Part shown: piece after piece, positions 12,376-25,019 of the stretch | Numbering within the stretch: position 1 is the stretch's first letter | Layout of the letters: every line of letters starts with the position of its first letter | Assembly: GCA_027922465.2 (NCBI GenBank) | Contig: BQMF02000003.1 | Coordinates: forward strand, 2,666,001 to 2,730,000 | Origin: Turritopsis dohrnii | Taxonomy: Eukaryota; Cnidaria; Hydrozoa; Anthoathecata; Oceaniidae | Direction: 5' to 3' | Length of the DNA: 64,000 bases | Translations under genes and position numbers: made by a program | The notes under the pieces: model-generated | What the model was told of the DNA's origin: nothing | What the model saw: the letters and a program-made list of their open reading frames with translations, nothing else | Database searches by the model: none

Positions 12376-15300
12376 ATTTGTACGAAAGTAACTATTTAGT
12401 TTCGACGCACCGCACTTTGACTTTTATCTGTCCACACAGTTTGAAATTAAAACATAGTCCAGTCAAAAGGCGAAAGTCATAAAATTGGTAGAGATGGAAG
12501 GATAACTAAGAATTTGTCAAGATAAGCTGTTATTCAAACGCAACTGTTACTAAACAAGATAAAATACAACTGTCTAAAAAGTAAAGCAATATCTTATTAA
12601 TTACTATAACCATCATGACAGGCGTATATCACCTGGGCCTGGCATTAAACCAACATCACACAACAGCACAACAAACACTTTCAAGATCTCCACTCTGCAC
12701 GCTCGCCACGCTGTCCCCGCTGAAGAACAGCCGTTGTTCCTACCACGTCCGCAACAACAACAATGTCCGCTTTGCTTCTCGTCAAGGAGTTTTCAGTTTT
12801 CAAAAATTTAAAAGCAAAGTTGATACAAAACCCGAGGTCCGCCAATTTCCACTACTTTAAATTAATTTTTTATTTTATTTTATTTTTATTTTATTTTCGT
12901 TTTTATTTTTTTTCATATTTTTTTAAATATATCCTGTCTAATTTAACTTTTCTAGTTGGCGGCTCTCGGCCACCATAGATTTGTCTTTAGTTCATATTTT
13001 TCATGTTTGCACATTATTGTATTTGGTGTGATTTTCATATGTAAATGTTGTTGCAATTATTTTTATTATTTTTATGTTTGGTTGTGTATGTATCCCAGAG
13101 GTTAAAATTCAGTTTATAAAACCTTTATTCAGTGCAGCCCTAGTATTGAGTGAACCCGTATTAACTTACCGCATAGGATTATGTTATGAACTTTTCAATC
13201 TATTGCTATTACAAATTCTTTTATTAAAATTGTGCTTTTAATTATTACTTTTAGGATAATGTGTCCTTGGATTTTCTTTTTGTCTTATTGTCATGGTATG
13301 ATTAGGATTTCTGCTTCATTATACAGTTGAAATCTTTTTTTCTTTTAGGTAAGATAAATAATAAAAAAGGATATCAATCATTAAAAAAATAAAACTCATG
13401 GTTTTAAATCATGATATTTGTGGTTTGGAGAAGAACAGATTATAAATTTATTTCACCAATTCATTTATGATTGCTGTTTATTGTAACTTTGGAATAACAG
13501 AAACAGAGTTGAAGGTATCGATCGATTGTTTTTAATTCATATTTTGTAATCGGTTAAAAGGAGCTAATATTATGCGTTTGATGTTTCAATTTTTTTATAA
13601 TGTTGATGTTTGGTTCTTTTTTTTAAAGGGATTTATTTTTTTTTTATTTTTTCCCAACTGATATATTTAAAGGATTGGAAATCACATTTTCATTATCATT
13701 TAATATAGTGAATTCACTTTTTCTCTAATGACCACAGAACTGCAACCATAAGTTCTAAGAACTTTTTTCGACACAAAATTTTTATCTTTACTTATTTTTC
13801 TTTGTTTATTGGTTTTTTTCTTAGAATTGGTGGCTCTTGTTCGTGATGTCGCCAGTAAAAAGAACTAAAATAGATCCCAACTTGCAACTTGAAGATTGAA
13901 GTAAGCCACAACACCTGCCATGTGCAAGAAAGAGGAACCATGCCAACAAATGCATCCAAGCATATGTGCATTATAGAATATGTGGAGATTAACGTGAACG
14001 TTAAACTTAAAAGCTTTGTCTATATAACAATCAGGTGTGACAAAATTATCTTCATGAGTCAACCACATTAAAGAAGTGCATACTAAAGGTATAATGAATG
14101 CCGATATCAAAGAATATCAAAGTAGTTTATACATCACAACTTCAGCAAGTATGTCAATCCAGTCAGCAACTGACATTAAAAAGAACATATGAATATTAAA
14201 TTTTTCAACAATGAGGAACTCAGGTTTCTAGACTACAACTATTGACAACATTCAATTAGTTGGTTTATATAGGTGATGCAAGTTACACCTCCAGCTGGGA
14301 ACTGAAGAACCACAAGTTTTTTTCAAACTAATGTTGCAACAGTGCTACTTTTCATTAATCTGGTGAAAACATATATTGATCTGAAAGATTTATTAAATTC
14401 AATTGATATGGATGATTTAGTCGAAGCAATTTTATTAGACGATAAATCCATTGAGGAAATTCATTTTGATCAAAGTATTACCTAAATTTCAATTTTGTGT
14501 TGATAAATTGCCAACCCTAATAATCATAATATTATGTATATGTTTAAACTTTATCTGTTGAAACGAATGTAAATGTATAATGAGGTATAGTAGAACGTTT
14601 TTGTACAGGCTTCACGTAAAGCTGATTATTGAATTTTTTAGTCATCTGAGCCCTTTTTGTGTTTGTTTCATTGTCTAAATTTTGTTGCGCTTAATTAGTG
14701 TAACTAACGTTGAAACGTTGCCTTGTGGAATTAAATGTACTTTCAGTTAATATCAGTTCAGTTCCTTTATTTTTTTTTTTTATTTTTTTTTTGAATAACA
14801 AGCTAAACTTTATTTCAAATCATTTCAAATCATTAAAAATATTTTAAATAGTTTCTTTATTTCCTCGTTGGTTATCTAACTTTAGAAGAAAATTTGGATT
14901 GCTCCAATTTTCACTCCATTTTTTTGTTATGTTTGTTAGAAAAAGCATCTGCATTTGTCAGACTTTTAGTTGTATTTCAATATAGTATATATTTATTTTT
15001 GGAGAAGAAATTATCCGTTTCGAATCATGAATTGTTTCTGTTAACATCTAAAAATTTCCATCTTTCAGCTTCCTTCATCTTTGTATATGATGCTTTTACA
15101 ACAAACGCATTAAATTTTTGAATTTATGTCAAGCTGAAATATCCAAATAATACCTGCTGTCGCTGAGTTCGCAGCTCCAGGCTGCTTTATTTATGAATAA
15201 TATACACTGAATTCAAAAGAGCTATGACGAATTTGTTGTGGTCACGCAATACTAAATGCAATGGTACATTTCAAACGTTAACATGTTACAAGCCTTTTAC

Positions 15301-16974
15301 CTTTATAAGGGCTGGAATAACTTATCTTAATATTTTCTTTTACCGATGTTGTTAGCAACTATTAAGGCATATTTAGTGGTAATTGCAGAGTAATTGCAGG
15401 GTTTTTTAGAGGAGATCACAACATTTTTCAAAAAAAAATTGAGGAGATTAGAGGACTAATTCGAGGTTTGAAATCTTATATCATGAAGAGAAAACTAATA
15501 TTTTTTCACTAAGATACAGATCATTTGCAATCTACACGTAAACAAACAAGTTTCAGATGTTACCGTCAGATTGGAGGAGATCTTTTGGAAATTGAAGAGT
15601 TTTGAGAGAAGGCATAGCAACACTGAACTGTTCATTGCAAAAACTGTTGAAGGCAATGATTCTTGAACGCAATACAATTTCACCAAACTCAACAATTAAA
15701 ATCTAGCAAAGGTTGTGGATGGAAATCAAGAGCAAATTGAAGAACAACATAGATTATATAGATATACAATGCAATTTTCAAGATTACATTAGCTTCTTAA
15801 GCGTTCATCAATACCTGTTTTTGTAGACAAGGACATAGTGTGTTATTAACTGTATGTAGCTTTTTAAGTATTTTGTATTTTTTAAGTATTAGCCCAGTAT
15901 TTTGAAAGAATACACATTTTTGTTTACATAAGAATGAATACTCGATAAGAATATTGTGATTGAAAATAATTTCAAAGTTAAAGAATAACTTTGAACATTG
16001 GACTTCCTTCAAATTCTAGAACAAAATGCACCACATTCTTTTATCTTTCCTTGAAAACACATGTATCAAAGAGTCCAATTTTGCCATGGCAAACCCAGAA
16101 GTGGTATCATTACTAACATGAAAACAAGATTCGCAAAAATGCGACTATATATTTCCCCAAAGTTGCAAACATTTTATTAATTTGTGTGTACATTGATAAC
16201 AAGAAAAATGTATCATTATATAATTACAGTGGTATATCTACTATCAAGCTGATGTTCAGATAAAAACGCTGTCAATACCAATCAGGGTTAATACTACAAA
16301 ACGACTTATGAAATGAAGATGTACATGGTCAAATGATAAGATTTCTCTCAATGTTTGCCAAGGATTTAAAAAGTGACTTAGAATTTACTATGGACATAAC
16401 GAAAACTGTAAGTAAATGCGACTAATATTTCCCCTTAAACAACTAGAATAGTCTTTTTGCAGAACAATCTATAAGGCAATTTCGTCATAATAAACATAAG
16501 ATCATTATTTATGCTGAAGACAAGCTTCATATCCTTTTAACCATAAAATCACAGATCAGATGTAATTCAACAGAACACTTGCTTAAACTCAGATGAAACC
16601 ATCTTATTGAATTATAAAATCAAATTTGTATAAAGGTTAACAATAGAAGAAAAGAAAATTGTCAAACCTTCGTGGGAGGGCACTTTAGCAAATAACTATC
16701 AAAAGCAATCAAAAACCAATCTTTACTAAAAATTATTATGCGTAGCATTTCACATTTTGGAAGAAAAAATCACAATTTATAAAATTAAATTCAAGTATTC
16801 AAAATAAACATCTCTGATTCAAAAAAATATATTCACATACTATCATGTCATATAAATTATATTAATGTAACTGACTTTCATAAATCCCAAATGAAAAAAA
16901 AATATTTTGGCAGTAAAAATATACACCCACTGCATATCTGGAAGTAGAAGTTTTTGTTTCGGCTTGAATAAAAT

Positions 16975-17674
16975 TACCTTAAAAGAAGAAATTGTTTGTG
17001 GATAAATTGACCAAAAAATGCCATTTTTTGCGGATAACATCTTATTTAGAGATTTTGCAGAATTAATTTTTGCGGATGCAAGAAATCTTTAATAAATTCG
17101 AAAGTAGGGAAACACCTAATTCAGTGCCTGGGTGTATATATATATAAACTTTAGTTGGAATGGAAATAGCAGATTTATGGAATAACATCTACTCACCAGC
17201 TATAATATCAAAACAGAATACCAAACTGTAACAAACAGATAATGTTGCTGGGCCTTATCTTTGTTCAAGGTTAATCAGTCTAGGTCTACTTCCCATAAAG
17301 GTAAAGTGCAAATAACAATAAAAACTGTGATACCTCCACAGACATCATTTCTCAAAGTAAAGGCAACAGTACGAAGCACGAAACCTGTTGCAAGTGCAGA
17401 TGCTGATTGTATTGTTATTGCCAAAGAGTAATAAATAAGTCCTTAGATGTTAAATAACCTCGACTTCTTTCCTTTATCATTTTCCAAACGTTTTGTAAAC
17501 ACGAGATTTTCATTTATATATATGCAAAGTGAAACGTGAAAAACCAATTCTTTACGGGTAAAAAAATTTGAGCATTTTGCAGGGTAAATCTTTGAGCAAA
17601 ATCTGCAAAAATAAATTCCACAACAAAAAGTTCCGTACAAATTTCTTCCACAAACAATTTCTTCCCTTAAGGTA
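16975..17674. mobile_element. MITE, TACCTTAA terminal inverted repeats
   Basis: The left end 16975-17002 (taccttaaaagaagaaattg...) and right end 17647-17674 pair as inverted repeats with about two mismatches over 27 bases. TA at the outer edge suits a Tc1/mariner-type duplication. The interior has no coding capacity and contains several ttttgcggat/aatttttgcgg words. The terminal word TACCTTAAGGG is shared with the element at 28304-28732, so the two belong to one family. Confidence 0.55.
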
Positions 17675-18529
17675 TATACAGACTGTTATGTTGGAATGTG
17701 TTTTGATTTACGTTTGTTCTTGTAAAGGAAAATTGACATTATATATACGAAATAAAATATCATATACAATATCAAAACAGTATACGTGATCATGGAATTG
17801 AATGAATATTGTTGGATTACACGACTATCCCAGGGGAGGCACATTCAACCAGATTCTTTCACATTATAAATGTCTCAATCCTGTTGTGTGTATTTAATAT
17901 TTTAGGTATTAATTGGTTTCCTAAACTTCTTTTTGCAAATACAACATCACGTTTTTACTTGCAATTCTTGTAATGTACTCCTTGAATTAACAACTGGTTG
18001 TTGTCCACCACATCATGTAAAAAGGGTTTCCTTCTTCATATTGTTGTACATACGTGTTTTCAGCAGTTGGGCTACATTATATCAGGATGTAAAATAAAAA
18101 TAAGTCTTCAGCTTGGTTTTTAATGATGAACTTTCAAATTTGCACTGAAATCACAGATTCAATGCTCTACTGTTCCAAGCATCTACCATCCATCCATATC
18201 AACAAAAAAAAAACGTCCGTGACATATCTCCCTTTTTGTTTTCTCTTTTACTTGCGTTCATTCAAAAGTGTTAATAAAACTTTTAGAAAAACATTGAATT
18301 AAAACGTTTTTATTTCCATCATTTAACGTTTGAATCTCTTGAATCATCTTAAAAGCTGGGAGACAATGCAAAACACTTCCACTGCCCAACTGCACTGACT
18401 GAAAAAAATGGCGCACTACTTCATTGAAGACTAGCCTCTATTCTTATCTATCTTGACTACTGAACCGAGGCTATAAAAGTGAACGGAGAAGATGATGATG
18501 AAGGAGGAGAAGGAAACTGCCGGTTTTAA

Positions 18530-18840
18530 CATATATTTCGCCCTATGGGGAAATATATAATAATCTAAGAATCTTAGATTATTATTATTATAGATTATTA
18601 TATTACTGGACATTGTTTGTGGCTGGCCACACTCAGTTGCTGTTGCATCTACTTTCCAGGAGGGGCCACGGCTTAGGTTGTAGGCTTTGAAGTATTTGAA
18701 ACTCTCATGAGTGACACAAACCCAACCAAGGACCTGCGCTCTCCTGAATGACCTCCTGCAACACCGGATATTATCATCTTCCCAATTTCCCTCACATGGC
18801 ATTGGTCAACCTGGCACTGTGGTGCCATTGTGATCATGTT
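18530..18840. repeat. repeat tract with near-perfect palindrome
   Basis: Contains taatctaagaatcttagatta centred near 18570, followed by an ATT-rich run. It then changes abruptly to a GC-richer block (18610-18830) unlike the surrounding intron. The composition step suggests an inserted repeat; no ends were defined. Confidence 0.3.
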
Positions 18841-19133
18841 TTGGAAAAAAAAACCTTTATGGTAATATCTCAGGAACGAAAAATGAATTTTTAAGAATCT
18901 AAAAATTGACTTTCATTTTAAATAACAAATTGACTTTCATTTTTAAATAACACAAAGTTATGACTTTTTGAGTTTACTTCCTTATTTAAACGTATTAGAA
19001 CGTTCAAAAGCTTTAAAAGGAGATTATAATAACTTCTTACCAGTTGTTGATGTCAATCTTTTATAGACGCAAGAATATTATTTCCAAAATTAATTTAAGA
19101 ATAAAAAAGAATGAAAAATACATGATATCTTAC

Positions 19134-19801
19134 CTTTTTCAAATTGGGATAGATCTTGATCGCTTCCTCTTTGAAATTTATCCACTGTGGAAAAGACCTA
19201 AAAATTGGTTGTTCTATGGTTTGGGGAGGAAATGCTAATATAGCATGAGCCAGAGCCAATGCGAAGCTCTTTTCAGCATTGTGTGGGACAGTTGGAAGAA
19301 GGTAACATAATTGAATAACTGTATGAAACGCTCCAAATTTCATATTCCACATTACTTGATTGTATCCCAGTTGCAGATGGGCTGCACACAAGTTCTAGAG
19401 AAACACTCACAGAATTAAAACAAATCATCAACAATGACCATTTTTTACATTCTAGAATATTCCCCAGGTTCTGACGCAATCATGTTAAATAAATGACTAA
19501 TAAACAAAACCCATATCAACAATAACATTTCAAACAAATTGGAATGTACCTCTATAAAGCTTTTATGTAGTTCTTTTTCAATATTAACACTGAGTGCATG
19601 AAACAATACTGGTAAATCATCATGAAAATGTCCTTCTATTCGGGCAGTACAAGCACATAAAATCTTGGTCTCCATTTCAAATTTCGTGCCACATAATTGA
19701 GCAACTTTCATTGCCATTTGGTGTGCAAATTGATTAAAATACACTTTAGCAATACAAATCAATGTATATTCAATCAACTTCCATCTGTATGACTCTCCAA
19801 A
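19134..19801 (-). CDS. TRANK1-like TPR exons (two)
   Basis: Exon 19801-19550 (84 codons; acceptor ctttag, donor gag|gtacat) and exon 19394-19134 (87 codons; acceptor ctctag, donor aag|gtaaga), joined in phase 0. The products are all-helical, with TPR-like spacing of small residues (for example SFALALAHAILAFPP). The exons sit between the ankyrin-side exon 20988-20722 and the distal TPR block at 8134. They fit a TPR solenoid following the ankyrin repeats. No catalytic motif. Confidence 0.7.
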
Positions 19802-20066
19802 CTAAAGAACGAAAAATAAGTTTCGTTAGCATTAAGTACATTTCATCATAAAACGACATAATGGTGATTATGACTGCAATAAAATAAATAAATAGAGAAT
19901 ATAAAAGGTACAATATTCAGAGATGTAAAGGCACTGAATTCCCTTGAATATTAAGGGAAGGTTATGCTTAAAACATACGGCTTCTTCAACCTTTCTTTGT
20001 TCTTAAAACTACTATATATCTTTCGAACTAACAGTTCTGTGTTTAGCTTGAAAACTGTGCAAAAAT

Positions 20067-20510
20067 ACTTATGATGATTTGTCCTTTTCATGTTCCTTCA
20101 CTCTCTCTATTAATCTTCTTCCCATTTCACCAACATAATTTTCGTTGAAATGAGGCCATTCTACTTCGTAAATTAGATTGTGTTTATGTTCTTTTTGTAC
20201 TTTATCTTTGATATTAAATTTACAGCTTAGTCGACATCAAGTGTATATGACGTTTGTACTTGCTTCTGGGAGTGTTCTTAATTTCTTTTCTAAAATTCTT
20301 CTTAACGGTACTTTAACCCAAACTTCTTTCTTTTGTTCTGTGTCTTCAGTTTGTGAACAGTTCGTGAATGATGTTCTTTAATCATTTTATTTATGAGCCA
20401 TAAACAGCTACCCCAAATACTGCTCGGAAAATGTTTCTTACAGGTTTTAATCAAAACTAGAGCTGAACCGAATAAAGGTTTCATAAAAAAATTTTTTACC
20501 CGGTAGGCAT
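20067..20510 (-). pseudogene. Penelope-like element fragment with GIY-YIG endonuclease
   Basis: The minus frame from about 20224 to 20068 reads CKFNIKDKVQKEHKHNLIYE, then NYVGEMGRRLIERVKEH. This is the GIY-YIG-type module of Penelope-like retroelements (LIY...YVGE, an Arg-rich helix, then a Glu). Upstream, broken frames to about 20510 give the preceding linker (VPLRRILEKKLRTLPEAST...), interrupted by a stop and frameshifts. Lies in the intron between exons 20722 and 19801, same strand as the host gene. Inactive remnant. Confidence 0.6.
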
Positions 20511-20721
20511 TAAACACAACCAAACGTCAAAAGGATAAAAAAAATGTCTGTTATGAGGGATTAAGGATTCAAATTTTTTAGAAACTGTTGTTTTATAATT
20601 AATTAATTATAAATTAATTTTTCTTTAAGAGAGTATGTATTTTCCACATGCTCCTTTTATAAGTGGTCACATTTTCTTCAATCAAGAAGTTCAAGAACAC
20701 AAAACTAATTATTGTCCTTAC

Positions 20722-20988
20722 AATCACTTTAAGAATTGAAATCAATTTGTATTCACTAATTTCTGTAGCCTGGTACAGTGATATAAGGGCAGTATGCATA
20801 TCTTCTAGTTCCATTAATGATATGCTTGCATAAGTTAACACCTCACACTCTTCATCTTTGTATTTTGGTTTATCTTTTAATTCCCGACCTAGTGTAACAA
20901 AGGCTCTAGCAGCCTCTGTCCAAATTTTTGCCCGGAAGTTTACCAATCCGGAGCTCTTCAGCTTTTGCAAATGCTTTGGTAGAGTTAC
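20722..20988 (-). CDS. TRANK1-like exon after the ankyrin repeats
   Basis: 89 codons, acceptor tattctag above 20988, donor att|gtaagg at 20722. Phase 0 at both ends. Encodes amphipathic helices including ISLMELEDMHTALISLYQA, a TPR-like helix pair. Joins the ankyrin exon 21741-21500 upstream and the exon 19801-19550 downstream. Confidence 0.7.
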
Positions 20989-21499
20989 CTAGAATAAAAA
21001 CAATTATTATCACTTTTTTTATATAAAGTTTAACTGAATTCAGAATTTCTAGTGAAATATAGAATGAGGCTTCTCCTTTAAAACACTATAACAGAGTAAA
21101 CATAATATATCTGCCTTTAAAATTCACATCAATCAATAGACCTAAGCGAGGTAGTCATATTTTTATCTCATTCAAAAAATCCTTATCTCATACAAACATT
21201 TTAAGTTTAACATTTTATAAGTGATGTCTTCCTAGAGGTCACCATCACACAATCAAATTTCTGGAAAACAAAACATTAGATAATAAGTTCAAAAAATATA
21301 ATAATAACGGTTATTTCATTAACTGACAAAATTTTTGAAAAAGATTCAAATTATTGTGAATACTATAGTATGTTAAATATTTTTCAGTTTTTAAAGTATA
21401 AAACGGTACCATTAATACAAAAACTTGGCCTGATTCACAATGTAATTTTGTATCAATTGCAAAAACGATGACATATAAATAATTCCATTACTCTATTAC

Positions 21500-22427
21500 C
21501 TTGCTGAAACCAAATAATGTTCTTCTTTTGTCAGATTCAATGAGCAATTCAGAAGCTTTCCGTTTTTCATTGTTCATAACAGTAGTATTGATTTTAGAAG
21601 TAAGCAGTAACTTTATTAAGTCAAATTTCATTTTCGTGTAGTCTCCAAGGCAACAAATATGCAGTGCTGTGTTCCCTTGACTGTCTTGTGCGGACACATC
21701 AATTGACATTGTTAGTAAATGCTCCAAAACCTCCAATGCATCTAAAACCAAGGTTACAGAGGGAAAATTAATAACATAAATAGTTTCATATAAAATCACA
21801 TAGTGGAATTTGAAATGTAAATTACCATGTTTGAGTGCAAAGTAAACACAACCAACAACTGGAGGCTGCGCAAGTGATTGATGTTTCACATAGAACAACA
21901 TTGCTACTGCTTTGTACATTTTATTGGATAATGCAGCATTAAATACGTCTTTACCATTTTTATCAGTTTCATTGACATTGCTTCCATTTTCAATAAGCTT
22001 AATGACCAAAGTCTGATCACAACCTTCCTTAATAGCAAGATGTAATGAAATTTCTTTTGTGGAAAGCATCTGACAGGCCAGAATATTGCTTAAAGCTTCC
22101 CAATATAATTTGTTATTTTCATCTCTGATTTCTTTGAGGCCACTATGCAAGTAGCTGTCAGTAACTGTAGATGAAAACTTCTTTTTCGAACCTAAAGACA
22201 TTGCAACAATGATGACTATTTTATTTTATTATCAAATTAATACTATCAAAGAACATGAAATTATGCTTCTTATTTCACATACATATTTTTACTCTAGATT
22301 TAATCAATCCGGCTACATGTGATGGTGCATTGAAGACATCTGCTCTCTTAATACCATCCTCAAAAGCTGAAATGCTTTCCCTATATTTCTTCAAGTAATA
22401 ATACACCATCCCAAGTCGATAGTATCC
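21500..22427 (-). CDS. TRANK1-like exons: TPR tail and ankyrin repeats (three)
   Basis: Exon 22427-22283 (48 codons plus 1 base; GYYRLGMVYYYLKKYRES, a TPR helix pair) ends in phase 1. Exon 22191-21826 and exon 21741-21500 follow, with phases 1 and 1 matching exactly. The last two carry ankyrin repeats: SLHLAIKEGCDQTLVIKLIE, then NGSNVNETDKNGKDVFNAAL, and SIDVSAQDSQGNTALHICC followed by LIKLLLTSKINTTVMNNEKR. Ankyrin repeats bind protein partners. Placing them between two TPR stretches matches TRANK1. The intron between the ankyrin exons (21825-21742) is open in frame, so a retained-intron product would still be translatable. Confidence 0.75.
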
Positions 22428-22960
22428 CTGATAAAATGAAAAAATATTAAAAGTGAGACTTTAAACATGCAACAAAACTGAAAAGTATATTTAAAAAAAA
22501 TCAAAAACAACAAGATCTTTCTAACACATAAGCTTTCAGTTTCATCCAATGCTCTTGTTAATTGCAACAACGACAAACTTTAAAAACATTGACTGATCTA
22601 GAGATCTTGCAGTTTTGTTTCATTTAATAATGTTACTGCAAAATTGATACGAAATGTTTGATAAAAGTGTTATAATCAAGAATCAAGCATCATTCATGCG
22701 ACAGAAAACTCTATCAAGAACACCACAATAATAGTTGTTTGAACTTTTACTGATGTGTTCAAGACATTTTCTTGAATATTTCTAGTATAATACATTCTGT
22801 CTGCACTTGGGTCAACCCAGCTGATTTTAAGAATAAAAAACGAAAATGTTATCTGAATAATGTTTAAAATCTAGAGTACCAAAATAAAATTCTGCAATGA
22901 AAACAAAATATTACCTTTATCTTTCTATTTATTTTTTAACAATGAGAACAACACTCTTAC

Positions 22961-23884
22961 CTTATGCCACTGAACATCAAATTCAATACACTTTAAAGCA
23001 TAATCTTTTGCTTCTTCATACCTCTGTAGTTTTGTACATAACAGGCAGATATTTGATGAAATATCTCTTAGCAAGATATGCTCCTTAAGAGGTGCAACAG
23101 AACTCGCTAATCTGTAAACTATTAATGATTGTTCAAATTTCTTCACAGTGTACAACTTTTTCGCTATCTCTTTCCATCTTTCACAGATCTCCTAAAAAAA
23201 TGAAAAATATTAAGTTGATATGCAGAGGAGAGCATACTGTTTAACTTGAATGAAAACAGGAACATTCATATGAAATATTTTGAATATCCTTCACATGGAG
23301 CCACATGATTATTTTACATACTTTGTCTTTATCTTTAACTTCTTTATAACCATCAATCAAATAATCAACCACGTCATCATACATTTCCAACTTTATCAAC
23401 AACTCCCCAACCTCTGTATGAACCTTTCGCGCCCTGGATTTGTCTAGATATCTCAAAATTGCCAAAGATGATTTATAAAAATATAATGCTTTCTCCAGTT
23501 TTGCATGTTTTCTGAGTTGAACAGCTTTGTTCAGCCATTCCTCACAAACTTCCTCCTGAAAATTAAACATTATTATTTTAATTTTTTTTATTAACCTTTT
23601 TATTAGACATTACTTTTTCACATGTAACTTACCATAGTTTCTTTTTCAAAGGAACAGCTATTCAAATGCGCATCTGATTCCCTCCATTTCTTCAGTAAGT
23701 ACAGACAAGCAGCTAAGTATGCACAAGTCACGGTAATATGCATTCGATAATTGTTATCACATTCATCTATCTCATCTATCTCCTGACACAAAGTATCAGC
23801 AATTGATAAAGATACGAAAGCTTGCCATGTTTGATAATCATGGAATTCATCCTTACCAAGTGATGACCATTTCATCATTGCATT
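22961..23884 (-). CDS. TRANK1-like TPR exons (three)
   Basis: Exons 23884-23633 (84 codons), 23555-23322 (78 codons) and 23191-22961 (77 codons). All are phase 0 with GT-AG borders (donors g|gtaagt, aaa|gtatgt, aag|gtaaga). The middle exon gives a textbook TPR pair: ALYFYKSSLAILRYLDKS, then TEVGELLIKLEMYDDVVDYL. The third gives LRDISSNICLLCTKLQRYEE followed by AKDYALKCIEFD. Short introns (77 and 130 bases) contrast with the multi-kb introns on either side that have received transposons. Confidence 0.75.
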
Positions 23885-24277
23885 CTAGACAGAAATATTA
23901 TTCTATCTTAGACATTATATATTCTATATTTTATGAAAGATTGTGAGTGAAATTGTCACAGTAGAAACTTTAGGACACAGAGCATTTTTTACTTTATCAT
24001 TTAGAAGATTAGCATTGCACATTTGACAACTGACATTCTCCCAATCTATTCTTGTACACCCTGACTGAATTTCTTCTAAAGTTCTAATTCAATTATTTCT
24101 ATGACAGTGCTTATAGTAAACTACATTGTGAGCTCTAAAAATCTTACAGTTATGCCTTTATGGTTTTCTTTATGTTTTTCTTTCTTAACAAAATAAATAA
24201 AAGCTTATTCAATCTGTGTCTTGATCATTACCAAAATATGCTCTTATACCAAAAGAAAATTCTCAACAGTCCTACAC

Positions 24278-24330
24278 TTGTAATATTATTATTATTATTA
24301 TTGTTATTATTATTGATTATTATAAGATTC
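24278..24330 (+). repeat. (ATT)n microsatellite
   Basis: Runs of att/gtt triplets, interrupted once or twice, inside AT-rich intron sequence. Confidence 0.7.
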
Positions 24331-25019
24331 TTTATACAGGTTAAAAACTTCAGTACGTAAAAATGAAACTAGAAGCCTCAGGGCTTGAACAATTTCCGCA
24401 TCAGGCCTAGAGGAAATAGCTTTAGGCTAATTTCCAAGATATCTGAATGACTATCCATTCTGTTCTTGTTGCTTACATGAGAACAGGTCTATCACAATTC
24501 CCAAAATATGACTTATGGTTCACATGAAGAATAAAATGATATTCGATAGAAGTGAACCCAAATCATTTGAAAATCAGGGAAAAATCAGGGAAAAATCTGC
24601 AAGTAACTGCCAACTTTAATATCAGGACCTTCCAATTGTTCTTTGTGCACACCTTCCAAATTTTGCCAGAAATGTGAATTTGGTAATATATTTAAGTAAA
24701 CATTACAGCAAATGAAAAACAATATATTCAATTAGATGATAAAATAAATTACAATTGTAAAAGAACTATTAAAATAAGTTATATACATAAAGACCACTAT
24801 ATTGTGTAATGCAAATCAAATCTGCTTCTATGACTAAAAAAACAATCTGTAGTGCCAGGAAAACGCCAGAAAGTTGAGAAAGCTACATTAAACCAAAAAC
24901 ACTGCACCTCGTGCATGTACATATTAAAATCCGTTAGGCCAAAAAAAGAATGTACGGCCGCAAACTCTCGGATATTCCGAGTACAAAAACTCCTAAGAAG
25001 AAAAAATACTACAGTCTGG

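Larger units (their letters stand above)
10789..12977. mobile_element. 2.2-kb interval bounded by inverted repeats, encloses RT remnant
   Basis: Positions 10789-10810 are the exact reverse complement of 12956-12977 (22 of 22). Similarity continues inward to about 32 bases with one or two mismatches (ctagaaaagtt against gtagaaaagtt). The motif core GGCCGAGAGCCGCCAA recurs in the opposite orientation at 10972-10987 and, less well, at 11026-11042, each time preceded by a long T-rich tract. The interval contains the 3' part of a reverse transcriptase element (11549-12375). No target-site duplication was found, so this may be a composite of several repeat copies rather than one transposon. Confidence 0.4.
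8135..19133. other. 11-kb intron of the TRANK1-like gene, filled with repeats
   Basis: Lies between exons that join in phase 0 (19134 to 8134). No host exon was recognised inside. Supported contents are listed separately: a dispersed repeat at 8.69-9.78 kb, an inverted-repeat element at 10.79-12.98 kb with a reverse transcriptase remnant, and a MITE at 16.98-17.67 kb. The segment 12980-16970 shows only AT-rich sequence, T-tracts and short chance ORFs. Confidence 0.55.

Noticed and set aside
21742..21825. One continuous 237-codon ankyrin exon 22201-21488
   Set aside because: The middle part (phenylalanine/tyrosine-rich, YVINFPSVTLV) is intron. A consensus donor at 21826 and an acceptor at 21741 restore the ankyrin consensus in phase, though retention would also be in frame.
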